DNA of 5,429 bases from Alphaproteobacteria bacterium (GTDB lineage: Bacteria > Pseudomonadota > Alphaproteobacteria > ATCC43930 > CGMCC-115725), in NCBI GenBank assembly GCA_028866355.1, contig JAGWIH010000168.1, forward strand, positions 1 to 5,429, given 5' to 3'. A program made the position numbers and the translations under genes. Below the pieces are notes generated by a model. The model did not search any database. It had not been told where the DNA came from and saw only the letters and a list, made by a program, of their open reading frames with translations. Shown here one piece after another: positions 1 to 5,429 of the stretch; position 1 is the stretch's first letter, and every line of letters begins with the position of its first letter.

Positions 1-926
1 TGCCGTTCGCGGCGGTCGCGCTCGTTCTGATGTGGGCAATCACGTGGTGGAGCCTTCGTCCGGTGACGCGCGCATCGAAAGAGGCGGCGGCGGTCGGGGC
101 GGCCAATCCCGGCGGCCGGATTTCGGAATATGGCTTGCCGCGCGAGGTGCGGCCGCTGGTCGCGGCCGCCAACGGCGCGCTCGACCGGCTGGCCGAGGCC
201 TATGCGGCCGAGCGGCGCATTACCGCCGACGCTGCGCACGCACTCAGGACGCCGCTGACGGTGCTGAGCCTGCGGCTTCAACGCGCACGGCACCGCGGCA
301 CGATCGACTGGCCGGCGGTCGAAAACGAACTCGCCCAAATCACCGCCATGGTATCGCAGCTTCTCGACCTTGCGCGCAAGGAAGCGCAACCGCGCCGCGA
401 CGACATCGCGGCAATGCCGGTCGTCAACGTGTCGCGCCTGGTCCGCGAAGCCGCTGCCGGCGTCGTGCTGCTCATGGAGCATCAAGGCCGCGCGCTGGAG
501 ATCGATGCACCGGAGGTGGTCGTGGTCCACGGCCAGGCCGACGATCTCCGCGATCTGGTGCGGAATCTGCTGGAAAACGCGTTGTGGCACGGCCGCGGCA
601 CCGTCCGGATCGGCGTGCGCCGCAACGATTTGAATCGCGGGCGCGTCATGCTCGACGTGATCGACGAGGGCGACGGCGTTCCGCCGGGCATGGAAGAGGA
701 AGCATTCGCGCGCTTCCACAAGATCCATGCCAACTCGCCAGGGTCTGGTCTCGGTCTCGCTATCGTCCGCCATGTCGCGCGCAGCCATGGCGGCGACGCA
801 CGGTTCGTTCCGGGTGCCGGCCACGTCGTCGTGACGCTTCCGGCGGCCGGCATGGAATCGGTCGATGCGGTGGTCGCGGATAGTTCGGGAGCGTCAGCGT
901 CGCTGGCCGGTCGCCAATTTCGGTGA
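1..926 (+). CDS. Sensor histidine kinase, 5'-truncated (QseC/PmrB/TctE-like)
   Basis: This is an inner-membrane sensor kinase that autophosphorylates a histidine and passes the phosphate to a response regulator not seen here. The gene enters from the left edge; the frame is open from base 3, so the ATG at 30 is internal. Bases 3 to about 50 encode a hydrophobic helix (PFAAVALVLMWAITWW), the second membrane segment. A HAMP-like linker follows (LRPV... LPREVRPLVAAANGALDRL). The HisKA H-box AADAAHALRTPL-type segment has its phospho-acceptor His at 237-239. The HATPase domain shows the N box (LVRNLLENALWHG, Asn at 576-578), G1 DEGDG (663-677), an F box (FARFHKI) and G2 GSGLGL (741-758). The residue after the His is Ala instead of the usual Glu/Asp, while the Thr at H+4 is kept. 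The sensor domain and first membrane helix lie outside the window. The family is certain; the stimulus and partner are unknown. It ends 49 bases from the convergent next gene. Confidence 0.93.
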   Translation, partial: PFAAVALVLMWAITWWSLRPVTRASKEAAAVGAANPGGRISEYGLPREVRPLVAAANGALDRLAEAYAAERRITADAAHALRTPLTVLSLRLQRARHRGTIDWPAVENELAQITAMVSQLLDLARKEAQPRRDDIAAMPVVNVSRLVREAAAGVVLLMEHQGRALEIDAPEVVVVHGQADDLRDLVRNLLENALWHGRGTVRIGVRRNDLNRGRVMLDVIDEGDGVPPGMEEEAFARFHKIHANSPGSGLGLAIVRHVARSHGGDARFVPGAGHVVVTLPAAGMESVDAVVADSSGASASLAGRQFR

Positions 927-936
927 CTGGCGCGCC

Positions 937-950
937 GCCGGTTCGCCGGT
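937..950. repeat. Short GC hairpin between convergent genes
   Basis: CCGG (938-941) and CCGG (946-949) are inverted around TTCG, with an additional G-T wobble pair at 937/950. The stem is just downstream of the sensor kinase stop codon and could help end transcription or protect the mRNA end. It is short and no T tract follows, so calling it an intrinsic terminator would be speculative. Confidence 0.25.
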
Positions 951-969
951 CGATGCCGTCGTACGCCGC

Positions 970-985
970 CGCGGCCTAGGCCGCG
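970..985. repeat. 16-bp perfect palindrome over the stop codon of the fusion gene
   Basis: CGCGGCCTAGGCCGCG reads identically on both strands. Its centre contains the TAG stop codon (976-978 on the minus strand) of the leftward kinase/nucleotidyltransferase gene. It lies between convergent genes and could fold into a hairpin in either transcript, although a perfect palindrome leaves no loop without opening central pairs. There is no T tract on either side. In GC-rich DNA such a palindrome may be incidental. Confidence 0.4.
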
Positions 986-1776
986 CCGTTGGTTGCGTGC
1001 GGCGCCGTCATGCGCCGGCGGAATTCGGTCGCCGAAATCGCCTCCATCGACCGATCGAGCTCGATCCGTTCGACGACATAGCCGACGTCGCGGCCGTAGA
1101 AGACGTGGCTGATGTTCGGAACCTGAATGATCTCGAAACGACCTTCGTGCGGCCGCAGCGCGTGCTCGATGCGGGCGCGAACCTGCGCGAAGGGCAGGGG
1201 GTTCTTGGCGCTGGTGCCTTGCGTATCGCGGACCGCGATGCAGACTTGCCCGACCCGCTTCAATCCCTCGAGGATCAAGGCCTTATGACCGTCGTGGAAG
1301 GGCTGATAGCGGCCGATGAAAAGGGCGGTCGGCTTCTTTGTGTCGAACACGGGCCGCAAGCGGCGCGCGATCTCGTCGGCCCAATATTCTGGCGCGCCTT
1401 CGGGTGCCACGCGCAAATCATAGCGCTCCGGCGGCACGAATAGGCGGTTCGTATCCTCAAAGCGCCCCTGCTTGATGCGATCGACCCAGACGACGAAGGC
1501 ATCGCCGCCTTCACTGAACGCGTCCCGCGCCGTTGGCGTCGGGCAGATGAAATCGGCGATGGCGAAGCCGCCGGCCTTGACGACCTGATCGCATAGCCAG
1601 CCCATCCGCCGCGCCTGCTCGGTGCGGTCAGCGGCGGAGAAACCAAGATCGCGGTTGATATTCCGACGGATTTCGTCGGCGTTGAAATGAACGGCCGACA
1701 GACGCGGTCCCAGCGCCGTCGCCAGCGTCGTCTTGCCGGCGCCCGGCAGGCCCATGATCAGAATTTTCCGCTGCAT
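976..1776 (-). CDS. APS-kinase-like / HxGH nucleotidyltransferase (NMNAT-like) fusion protein
   Basis: This 266-residue, probably cytosolic protein has two domains. Residues 1 to about 110 form a P-loop kinase domain with Walker A GLPGAGKTT (9-17) and an APS-kinase-type core: NRDLGFSAADR (41-51), ARRMG (55-59) and DFICP (75-79). Residues about 148-256 form a nucleotidyltransferase domain with FIGRYQPFHDGH (153-164, the HxGH nucleotide-binding motif) and a C-terminal ISATEFR (247-253), matching the ISSTxxR-type motif of NMN adenylyltransferases. The linker has a YDLRV...EYWADEI stretch. Two hallmarks of true APS kinase are changed: DGD is NAD (32-34), and the Ser of the FISP motif is Cys78. 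The true substrate may therefore not be APS, and cysC or nadM should not be assigned. The ATG at 1776 is preferred over an upstream TTG at 1803 because GGGGGAA precedes it by four bases and the P-loop then starts at residue 9. It is transcribed away from the flagellar operon. The domain calls are firm; the reaction is unknown. Confidence 0.85.
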   Translation of the reverse strand: MQRKILIMGLPGAGKTTLATALGPRLSAVHFNADEIRRNINRDLGFSAADRTEQARRMGWLCDQVVKAGGFAIADFICPTPTARDAFSEGGDAFVVWVDRIKQGRFEDTNRLFVPPERYDLRVAPEGAPEYWADEIARRLRPVFDTKKPTALFIGRYQPFHDGHKALILEGLKRVGQVCIAVRDTQGTSAKNPLPFAQVRARIEHALRPHEGRFEIIQVPNISHVFYGRDVGYVVERIELDRSMEAISATEFRRRMTAPHATNGAA

Positions 1777-1780
1777 CCCA

Positions 1781-1787
1781 TTCCCCC
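1781..1787 (-). promoter_or_regulatory. Ribosome binding site of the fusion gene
   Basis: GGGGGAA on the minus strand ends four bases before the ATG at 1776. This purine run supports that start over the TTG at 1803, which would add nine residues. Confidence 0.5.
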
Positions 1788-1829
1788 GTTTGATTTGCCT
1801 CAAAAGCCTCCGATCCGACCTCGCCGGGC

Positions 1830-1847
1830 GCCGGTAACGTCACCGGC
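1830..1847. repeat. GC-rich inverted repeat upstream of the fusion gene
   Basis: GCCGGT (1830-1835) and ACCGGC (1842-1847) are perfect inverted arms around AACGTC. The whole 18 bases is palindromic apart from one mismatched pair and is centred on ACGT. It sits about 54 bases upstream of the leftward ATG. It could be an operator for a dimeric regulator or a 5'-UTR hairpin; no known operator is recognised. Confidence 0.45.
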
Positions 1848-1911
1848 TCGAGATGCGCTCTTTTCCGCCATCGCGTCGGTCTTCGATCTTGCAGGTCGCG
1901 GCGCTCTCGTG

Positions 1912-1939
1912 TTATCAATTTCGCGATTTCGTGTATTTT
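1912..1939 (+). promoter_or_regulatory. Tentative sigma-70-type promoter for the flagellar operon
   Basis: TTATCA (1912-1917, four of six matches to TTGACA) and TATTTT (1934-1939, four of six to TATAAT) are separated by 16 bases. They lie in the most AT-rich part of the intergenic region, and the -10 element falls inside the 1930-1951 inverted repeat. Each element is weak, so the prediction is tentative. Another promoter type or a promoter elsewhere in the gap is possible. Confidence 0.25.
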
Positions 1940-1951
1940 GGCAAATACACG
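1930..1951. repeat. Hyphenated inverted repeat, candidate operator
   Basis: CGTGTATTT (1930-1938) and AAATACACG (1943-1951) are perfect 9-base inverted arms around TGGC. The repeat ends 34 bases before the first ATG of the rightward operon and is far richer in A and T than its surroundings. Neither strand has a following T tract, so a terminator is unlikely. The symmetry and position fit a binding site for a dimeric regulator that could control the rightward operon, the divergent gene or both. The regulator family cannot be named from the sequence. Confidence 0.6.
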
Positions 1952-1974
1952 TGGGGGACGCAAGTCGAATGATC

Positions 1975-1980
1975 GGAGGA
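1975..1980 (+). promoter_or_regulatory. Strong Shine-Dalgarno of the first operon gene
   Basis: GGAGGA ends five bases before the ATG at 1986. It fixes the start there and argues against the upstream in-frame TTG at 1938, which lies inside the inverted repeat. Confidence 0.85.
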
Positions 1981-1985
1981 CATCC

Positions 1986-2654
1986 ATGAGCCTGGCCTCG
2001 CCCAAGCGCGCGGACAATTTCGCCGCGGCGCGTCCGGTCGCCACGCCCGCCGGTGGCATCGTTTGCTGGCTGAGCGTGCCGATGTCGTGGCGGCCGCTGA
2101 ACGGACCACCGACCGAGGATTTTCTCGAATCGCTCGAGCGCCCGAACCAACGTGTCCTCGCGCGAGTGGTCGACGCGTTCGATCTCGCCGCAACCGAGCT
2201 CAGCGAAGAGGAAGAGGCGGCGTTGGCGCCGCTGCATCAGAAACTCAACCTGCTGATCGAAATGATCGGCCGGACCTGCTATGGCAACCCGGCCGATTTG
2301 CCGGCCTCGATCCGCGCCGAATTGGGTCTGCGCGAGCTGCGCTGGACTGCCGTGAACGGACCGGCGGCCGGCGAGTGGCTGACGGCATCGCTCTACATTC
2401 ATCCGATCGTGCTCGAGCCGTTGGTGCTGTGCGGCCAAGTGGCCGCGGCCGAGCCGGCGCTCGGGGGCACCGATAGCCGCACCGTCCTGCGGCTCTGCGC
2501 CATGGGAAGCGCCAACGCCGAACTGCTCGGACGCTTTGTCTTTCTCGAGAACCGCCGCAACGTTTCCGTCGAGCGCGGCGCGTTGCCCGAACGGAAGGCG
2601 CAATCACCAGTACGCCGCGTTGCCGGCATGCGCCGGATTGAGGCCGTGCGGTGA
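1986..2654 (+). CDS. Putative atypical PilZ-like protein at the head of the flagellar operon
   Basis: This 222-residue soluble protein has no signal peptide or membrane helix. I do not recognise it with certainty. Residues about 60-97 are helical and acidic (ELSEEEEAALAPLHQ) and lead into KLNLLIEMIGR (86-96). Residues about 113-153 look like beta strands (LGLRELRWTAVNG, LTASLYIHPIVLEPLVLCGQV). A helix followed by a small beta barrel ending in hydrophobic-Gly-x-Val resembles the atypical PilZ (PilZ_2) pattern found in c-di-GMP-related and motility proteins. Against this, neither the RxxxR nor the D/NxSxxG c-di-GMP motif is intact; the equivalent segment reads WTAVNG. The tail (203-222) is basic, with seven Arg/Lys. 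The gene opens with a strong ribosome-binding site and ends in a GTGA overlap with fliE, so it is the first gene of the operon and probably coupled to fliE translation. A flagellar accessory role is inferred from position. The gene call is strong; the family call is about even odds. Confidence 0.8.
   Translation: MSLASPKRADNFAAARPVATPAGGIVCWLSVPMSWRPLNGPPTEDFLESLERPNQRVLARVVDAFDLAATELSEEEEAALAPLHQKLNLLIEMIGRTCYGNPADLPASIRAELGLRELRWTAVNGPAAGEWLTASLYIHPIVLEPLVLCGQVAAAEPALGGTDSRTVLRLCAMGSANAELLGRFVFLENRRNVSVERGALPERKAQSPVRRVAGMRRIEAVR
2640..2643 (+). promoter_or_regulatory. Ribosome binding site of fliE, inside the upstream gene
   Basis: GAGG lies seven bases before the GTG at 2651, within the last codons of the preceding gene. 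It supports the GTG start and the four-base GTGA stop/start overlap. Confidence 0.65.
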
Positions 2655-2983
2655 GCGATCCGGCCGTCGTGATGTCGGCGATGTTGAGTGACCTGCAAGG
2701 GCTCGCCGGCCTTGCCGGCGCGGTACCTTCGCCGGCCGTCGGCATCGCCGCTCCGGCGGCCAGCAGCTTCCTGGAGACGCTCAAAGACGCGGTCGGTCGT
2801 GTCGACGGACAGATCGCGACCAGCCAAGACAAGACCCAGCAATTCGCCGCCGGCGATAAGAACGTCTCGCTGAGCGACGTGATGATCTCGGTCGAGCAAG
2901 CCAATCTCGCCTTCCAGACGGCGGCGACGGTGCGTGACCGCGTCGTCGAGGCCTATCAGACCATCATGAACATGCAGCTCTAG
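2651..2983 (+). CDS. fliE: Flagellar hook-basal body complex protein FliE
   Basis: FliE is the small protein that joins the MS ring (FliF) to the proximal rod and is exported by the flagellar type III system. The 110-residue length is usual for the family. The N-terminus is low-complexity and rich in Ala, Gly and Pro. The conserved C-terminal half includes SFLETLKDAV (about 39-48), VSLSDVMISVEQANLAFQ (about 72-89) and the hallmark VRDRVVEAYQTIMNMQL ending. As expected for a type III substrate there is no Sec signal peptide. The GTG start overlaps the previous stop codon by four bases and has GAGG seven bases upstream; later ATG codons would shorten the N-terminus without a better site. fliF begins four bases after its stop, so the genes are co-transcribed. 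Confidence 0.95.
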   Translation: MSDPAVVMSAMLSDLQGLAGLAGAVPSPAVGIAAPAASSFLETLKDAVGRVDGQIATSQDKTQQFAAGDKNVSLSDVMISVEQANLAFQTAATVRDRVVEAYQTIMNMQL

Positions 2984-2987
2984 CGTC

Positions 2988-4667
2988 ATGACGTTTCTCG
3001 ATAACATCGTTCCATCCACGGTGCGCAATCGAGCGAAGACGCTGATTGCCGGGCGTCAGCCGGTCATTCTCACCGGTGCCGCGCTGATCCTCGCGGTCGC
3101 GGTTCTGGCGATGCTGTGGCTGGGTCATTCGAGTTACACGGTCCTCTTCTCCGGCCTCTCGGCGGACGAAGGCGGGCGGATCATCGATGAATTACAGAAA
3201 TCGAACGTGCCGTATCGCGTCGACGACGGCGGCGCCGAAATTCTGGTACCCGACGCGCTCGCCGGGCGGACGCGGCTGATGCTGGCGGCGCGCGGCATGC
3301 CGAATTCGAACAACAACGTCTGGTCGCTGTTCGACAACGAAGCGCTCGGCGTCAGCCCCTTCGTCGAACAGGCGCACTATATGCGCGGCCTCGAAGGGAA
3401 CCTCGCCAAGACCATTGAAGACGTCAATGGCGTGGCGGCCGCGCGCGTGACGCTCGCGGTGCCGCAGCGGACGGCGTTTCTCGAAAATCAACCGAAGCCG
3501 AGCGCGTCGGTCATGGTGCGGCTGGAACCCGGCGTAACCCTTTCAAGCGCCCAGACCGCCGGCATCGTGCATCTGGTTTCGGCCAGCGTTCCAGGTCTGG
3601 CGCCGGAGGCTGTCTCGGTCGTCGATCAGGACGGAAGGATGCTGACCCACGCCGGCAACGATCCCACCGGTGAGGTGCCGGAACAGCTCTCCATCGTTCG
3701 CGGCATCGATCAGCACTACGAGATGCTGATCGAAGGCCTGCTGACGCCGCTGGTCGGCAGGGATAATGCTCGCGTCACGGTCGACGCCGACGTCGACTTT
3801 TCGCACACGCGGCGGAGCTCGGTGATCTATGGCCAAAGCCATCCGCTGAGCCAGGACGATACCAGCCGCGAACATACTGGCGTCGGCAATGCCGCTGGCG
3901 GGGTTCCCGGCGCGCTGTCGAACCAGCCGCCCGGCACGCCGCAAACGCCGCTCACCATTACCAGTGGATCGCAGACAATTACGCTGCGGCCGCCGGGCGC
4001 GAATGGCGCCACCAGTGCCGCAAATAACCAGCCGCAATCGACCGAACCCCAGGCGCCGGCGGCGCCCGGCAGCAAGGAATCGCACGCCATCGTCAATTAT
4101 GACATCGACCGCACCGTCGAATATGCCGAGGACCCGCCGTGGCGGCTGAAGTCGGTCGCGGTCTCCGTGCTGGTGAACAACCAGACCGGGCACGCGATGC
4201 CGGCGGCGACGATCGACGCGATCAAGCAGCTCGTTACCAATGCCGTCGGCGCCGGCGCGAAACGCGATGTTGCGGTGATCGATCTGCCGTTCGACAGCGC
4301 GATGAACGCCGCGGTCGCCGAGCCGTGGTGGCGGCAGCCGTGGGTGCACGTCGCGATGCAGAACGCGATCCTGGCTTTGGCCGGATTGCTCGCGCTGTTC
4401 GGCTTCGGTCTGCCAATGCTGCGCCGCCTGCAACAGGCACCGCTTGCCTTCGCCTTTGTCGGCGGCATGGCGCCGGCGGCGCGGTACGGCCGCGCGCGGA
4501 CCGGCGACAATGCCGGCTCCAGTATCGATGTCGCCGCCATCGGTCAGAACATGCTCGACGCCGACATCGATGCGGTACGCAAGATCGTCGCCAACGACCC
4601 GGGCCGAACGGCTCAAGTCATCAAGGAATGGCTCTCCCATGGCGGAACCAACAAGCGGCTCGACTAA
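2988..4667 (+). CDS. fliF: Flagellar MS-ring protein FliF
   Basis: FliF multimerises in the inner membrane to form the MS ring, the platform for rod, export gate and rotor. At 559 residues it is full length. TM1 is about 25-46 (PVILTGAALILAVAVLAML). The YscJ/FliF ring-building region follows (TVLFSGLSADEGGRIIDEL from 51; LEGNLAKTIEDVNGVAAARVTLAVP). The C-terminal FliF domain contains a low-complexity stretch rich in Pro, Gln, Asn and Thr (about 297-365) before NYDIDRTVEY, a variable loop also seen in enterobacterial FliF. TM2 is about 452-477 (from WVHVAMQNAILALAG). The cytoplasmic tail ends in DAVRKIVANDPGRTAQVIKE (from 528), the FliG-binding segment. No clear Shine-Dalgarno precedes the ATG, so translation probably depends on ribosomes finishing fliE four bases upstream. 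Its last 29 bases overlap fliG. Confidence 0.97.
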   Translation: MTFLDNIVPSTVRNRAKTLIAGRQPVILTGAALILAVAVLAMLWLGHSSYTVLFSGLSADEGGRIIDELQKSNVPYRVDDGGAEILVPDALAGRTRLMLAARGMPNSNNNVWSLFDNEALGVSPFVEQAHYMRGLEGNLAKTIEDVNGVAAARVTLAVPQRTAFLENQPKPSASVMVRLEPGVTLSSAQTAGIVHLVSASVPGLAPEAVSVVDQDGRMLTHAGNDPTGEVPEQLSIVRGIDQHYEMLIEGLLTPLVGRDNARVTVDADVDFSHTRRSSVIYGQSHPLSQDDTSREHTGVGNAAGGVPGALSNQPPGTPQTPLTITSGSQTITLRPPGANGATSAANNQPQSTEPQAPAAPGSKESHAIVNYDIDRTVEYAEDPPWRLKSVAVSVLVNNQTGHAMPAATIDAIKQLVTNAVGAGAKRDVAVIDLPFDSAMNAAVAEPWWRQPWVHVAMQNAILALAGLLALFGFGLPMLRRLQQAPLAFAFVGGMAPAARYGRARTGDNAGSSIDVAAIGQNMLDADIDAVRKIVANDPGRTAQVIKEWLSHGGTNKRLD

Positions 4668-5429
4668 CCTCAGCCCCGCCGAGAAGGCGGCCGTGCTGAT
4701 GATGGCGCTCGGCGAGGCCGACGCTGCGGAGGTCATCAAATTCCTTTCGCCGCGCGAGGTGAATCGCCTGTCGGGCGCAATCGCGCGCCTCAACAAGGTG
4801 CCCAAGACGACGGTCGAGACCGTCATGGTCGAGTTCGTCGGGCGCATCCGCGACGAAACCGCGATCGGTCTCGGCGTCACCGAATATCTGCGCGGCGCGC
4901 TCGGCAAGGCGCTCGGCGAGGAGCGCGCCTCGGCGCTGCTCGAGCGCATCATGAACGGCGGCGATTCGGCGGGCATCGAGGCCGTCAAATGGGAAGACCC
5001 GCGCGTCGTCGCCGAGATGATCCGCGAAGAGCATCCACAAATCATCGCGATGATCCTGGCCTATGTCGAACCTGAGCAGGCGCAGGACGTGATGCAGGTG
5101 CTGCCCGATGGCGTCATCGAGCAGGTGATTCCGCGGCTGGCGACGCTCGAAGTCATTCCGCCGAGCGCCGTGCGCGAGCTCAACGAAGCGCTCGAAGACC
5201 AGCTCGCCGGCGAATCGCAGCAGGTTCGCCTGTCGAACGTCGGCGGCATCAAGGCGGCGGCCGAGATCCTCAACCGGTTCGAGGCGAGTCGCGCGCAATC
5301 GGTGCTCGACCGCATCAAGTCGATAGATCCGGAATTGTCGCAGCGGATCTACGACAACATGTTCGTGTTCCACGACCTGCTCGAGGTCGACGACCGCAGC
5401 ATCCGCACGCTGCTGCAGGAGATCAACCA
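4639..5429 (+). CDS. fliG: Flagellar motor switch protein FliG, 3'-truncated
   Basis: FliG sits on the FliF tail and interacts with the stator (MotA/B) and with FliM to produce and switch rotation. The frame is open to the window end, giving 263 residues of a protein usually about 330-345 long. The N-terminal FliF-binding domain starts LSPAEKAAVLMMALGEADAAEVIKFL in character, from residue 12. The middle domain carries the FliM-binding EHPQ motif (131-134). A Gly-Gly linker (202-203, in NVGGIKAAAEIL) follows, and then the MFVF motif (241-244) of the MFxF hinge class. The missing end holds the charged torque helix. The ATG at 4639 is chosen because it leaves a normal short leader before the conserved domain; AAGGA lies 11 bases upstream. 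This start overlaps fliF by 29 bases, which suggests coupled synthesis of the two interacting proteins. Confidence 0.96.
   Translation, partial: MAEPTSGSTNLSPAEKAAVLMMALGEADAAEVIKFLSPREVNRLSGAIARLNKVPKTTVETVMVEFVGRIRDETAIGLGVTEYLRGALGKALGEERASALLERIMNGGDSAGIEAVKWEDPRVVAEMIREEHPQIIAMILAYVEPEQAQDVMQVLPDGVIEQVIPRLATLEVIPPSAVRELNEALEDQLAGESQQVRLSNVGGIKAAAEILNRFEASRAQSVLDRIKSIDPELSQRIYDNMFVFHDLLEVDDRSIRTLLQEIN

Larger units (their letters stand above)
1777..1985. promoter_or_regulatory. Divergent intergenic control region
   Basis: These 209 bases separate the leftward fusion gene from the rightward flagellar operon, so promoters for both should lie here. No convincing small gene is present; the reading frames crossing it start at TTG without a ribosome-binding site or are extensions of shadow frames. 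It contains a GC-rich inverted repeat (1830-1847), an AT-richer stretch from about 1910 to 1950, and a 22-base inverted repeat (1930-1951). I saw no sigma-54 site (the TGGC at 1939 lacks GC ten bases after the GG) and no flagellar sigma-28 consensus. Confidence 0.6.

Noticed and set aside
865..1443. 192-residue plus-strand frame across the end of the kinase and the fusion gene
   Set aside because: It is antisense to conserved motifs of the fusion protein, has no convincing start signal and shows no recognisable domain.
976..1776. Annotation of the fusion as cysC (APS kinase) or nadM
   Set aside because: The kinase half has lost the DGD and FISP serine residues, and the second half shows only general NMNAT-type motifs, so a specific gene symbol would overstate the evidence.
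1939..1954. Possible sigma-54 promoter starting at TGGC
   Set aside because: The -12 GC expected ten bases after the GG is absent (TG is there), so the TGGC is better explained as the spacer of the inverted repeat.
1800..2603. 267-residue open frame on the minus strand opposite the first operon gene
   Set aside because: The plus-strand gene has a strong ribosome-binding site, an overlap with fliE and a plausible fold; the minus frame has none of these and reads as low-complexity Arg-rich sequence.
3543..5045. 500-residue open frame on the minus strand
   Set aside because: It lies wholly opposite fliF and fliG, which are unmistakable. The translation is Arg/Asp/His-rich with no domain, as expected of an antisense frame in GC-rich coding DNA.
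4621..5373. 250-residue minus-strand frame at the right end
   Set aside because: It is antisense to fliG, whose EHPQ and MFVF motifs are clear on the plus strand.
1..5429. CRISPR array, tRNA, rRNA, insertion sequence or prophage signals
   Set aside because: No regularly spaced repeats, cloverleaf-like segments, transposase motifs or paired terminal repeats were noticed; coding genes fill nearly all of the window.

Overview
The window is GC-rich proteobacterial DNA, gap-free and densely coded. It carries the start of a flagellar basal-body operon (fliE-fliF-fliG). Upstream of it are an unusual two-domain kinase/nucleotidyltransferase gene and the end of a sensor histidine kinase gene. Base composition, codon use and the style of the kinase suggest an alphaproteobacterium, perhaps Rhodospirillales-like. 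This is an impression only, because the fliEFG order and the look of FliF and FliG are also familiar from beta- and gammaproteobacteria.

Layout. Positions 1-926 (+) are the 3' part of a membrane sensor histidine kinase gene: second transmembrane helix, HAMP-like linker, HisKA and HATPase domains. Convergent to it, after a 49-base gap containing short GC-rich inverted repeats, lies a 266-residue protein (976-1776, -). It joins an N-terminal APS-kinase-like P-loop domain to a C-terminal HxGH nucleotidyltransferase domain of NMN-adenylyltransferase type. Positions 1777-1985 form a divergent intergenic region with two inverted repeats. One is AT-rich, with 9-base arms, close to the start of the rightward operon.

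The rightward operon runs from 1986 to the window edge. It holds a 222-residue protein with a tentative resemblance to atypical PilZ domains, then fliE, fliF and fliG. The genes are tightly packed: a 4-base overlap, a 4-base gap and a 29-base overlap. They are probably co-transcribed and translationally coupled. FliG is cut by the window end after 263 residues, before its torque-generating C-terminal subdomain.

Working together, FliF forms the MS ring, FliE joins the ring to the rod, and FliG sits on the cytoplasmic tail of FliF as the rotor part of the switch. The leading gene could be a c-di-GMP-related or accessory flagellar protein, but this rests on position and weak domain resemblance. 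The sensor kinase and the fusion protein have no demonstrable link to the flagellum beyond adjacency.
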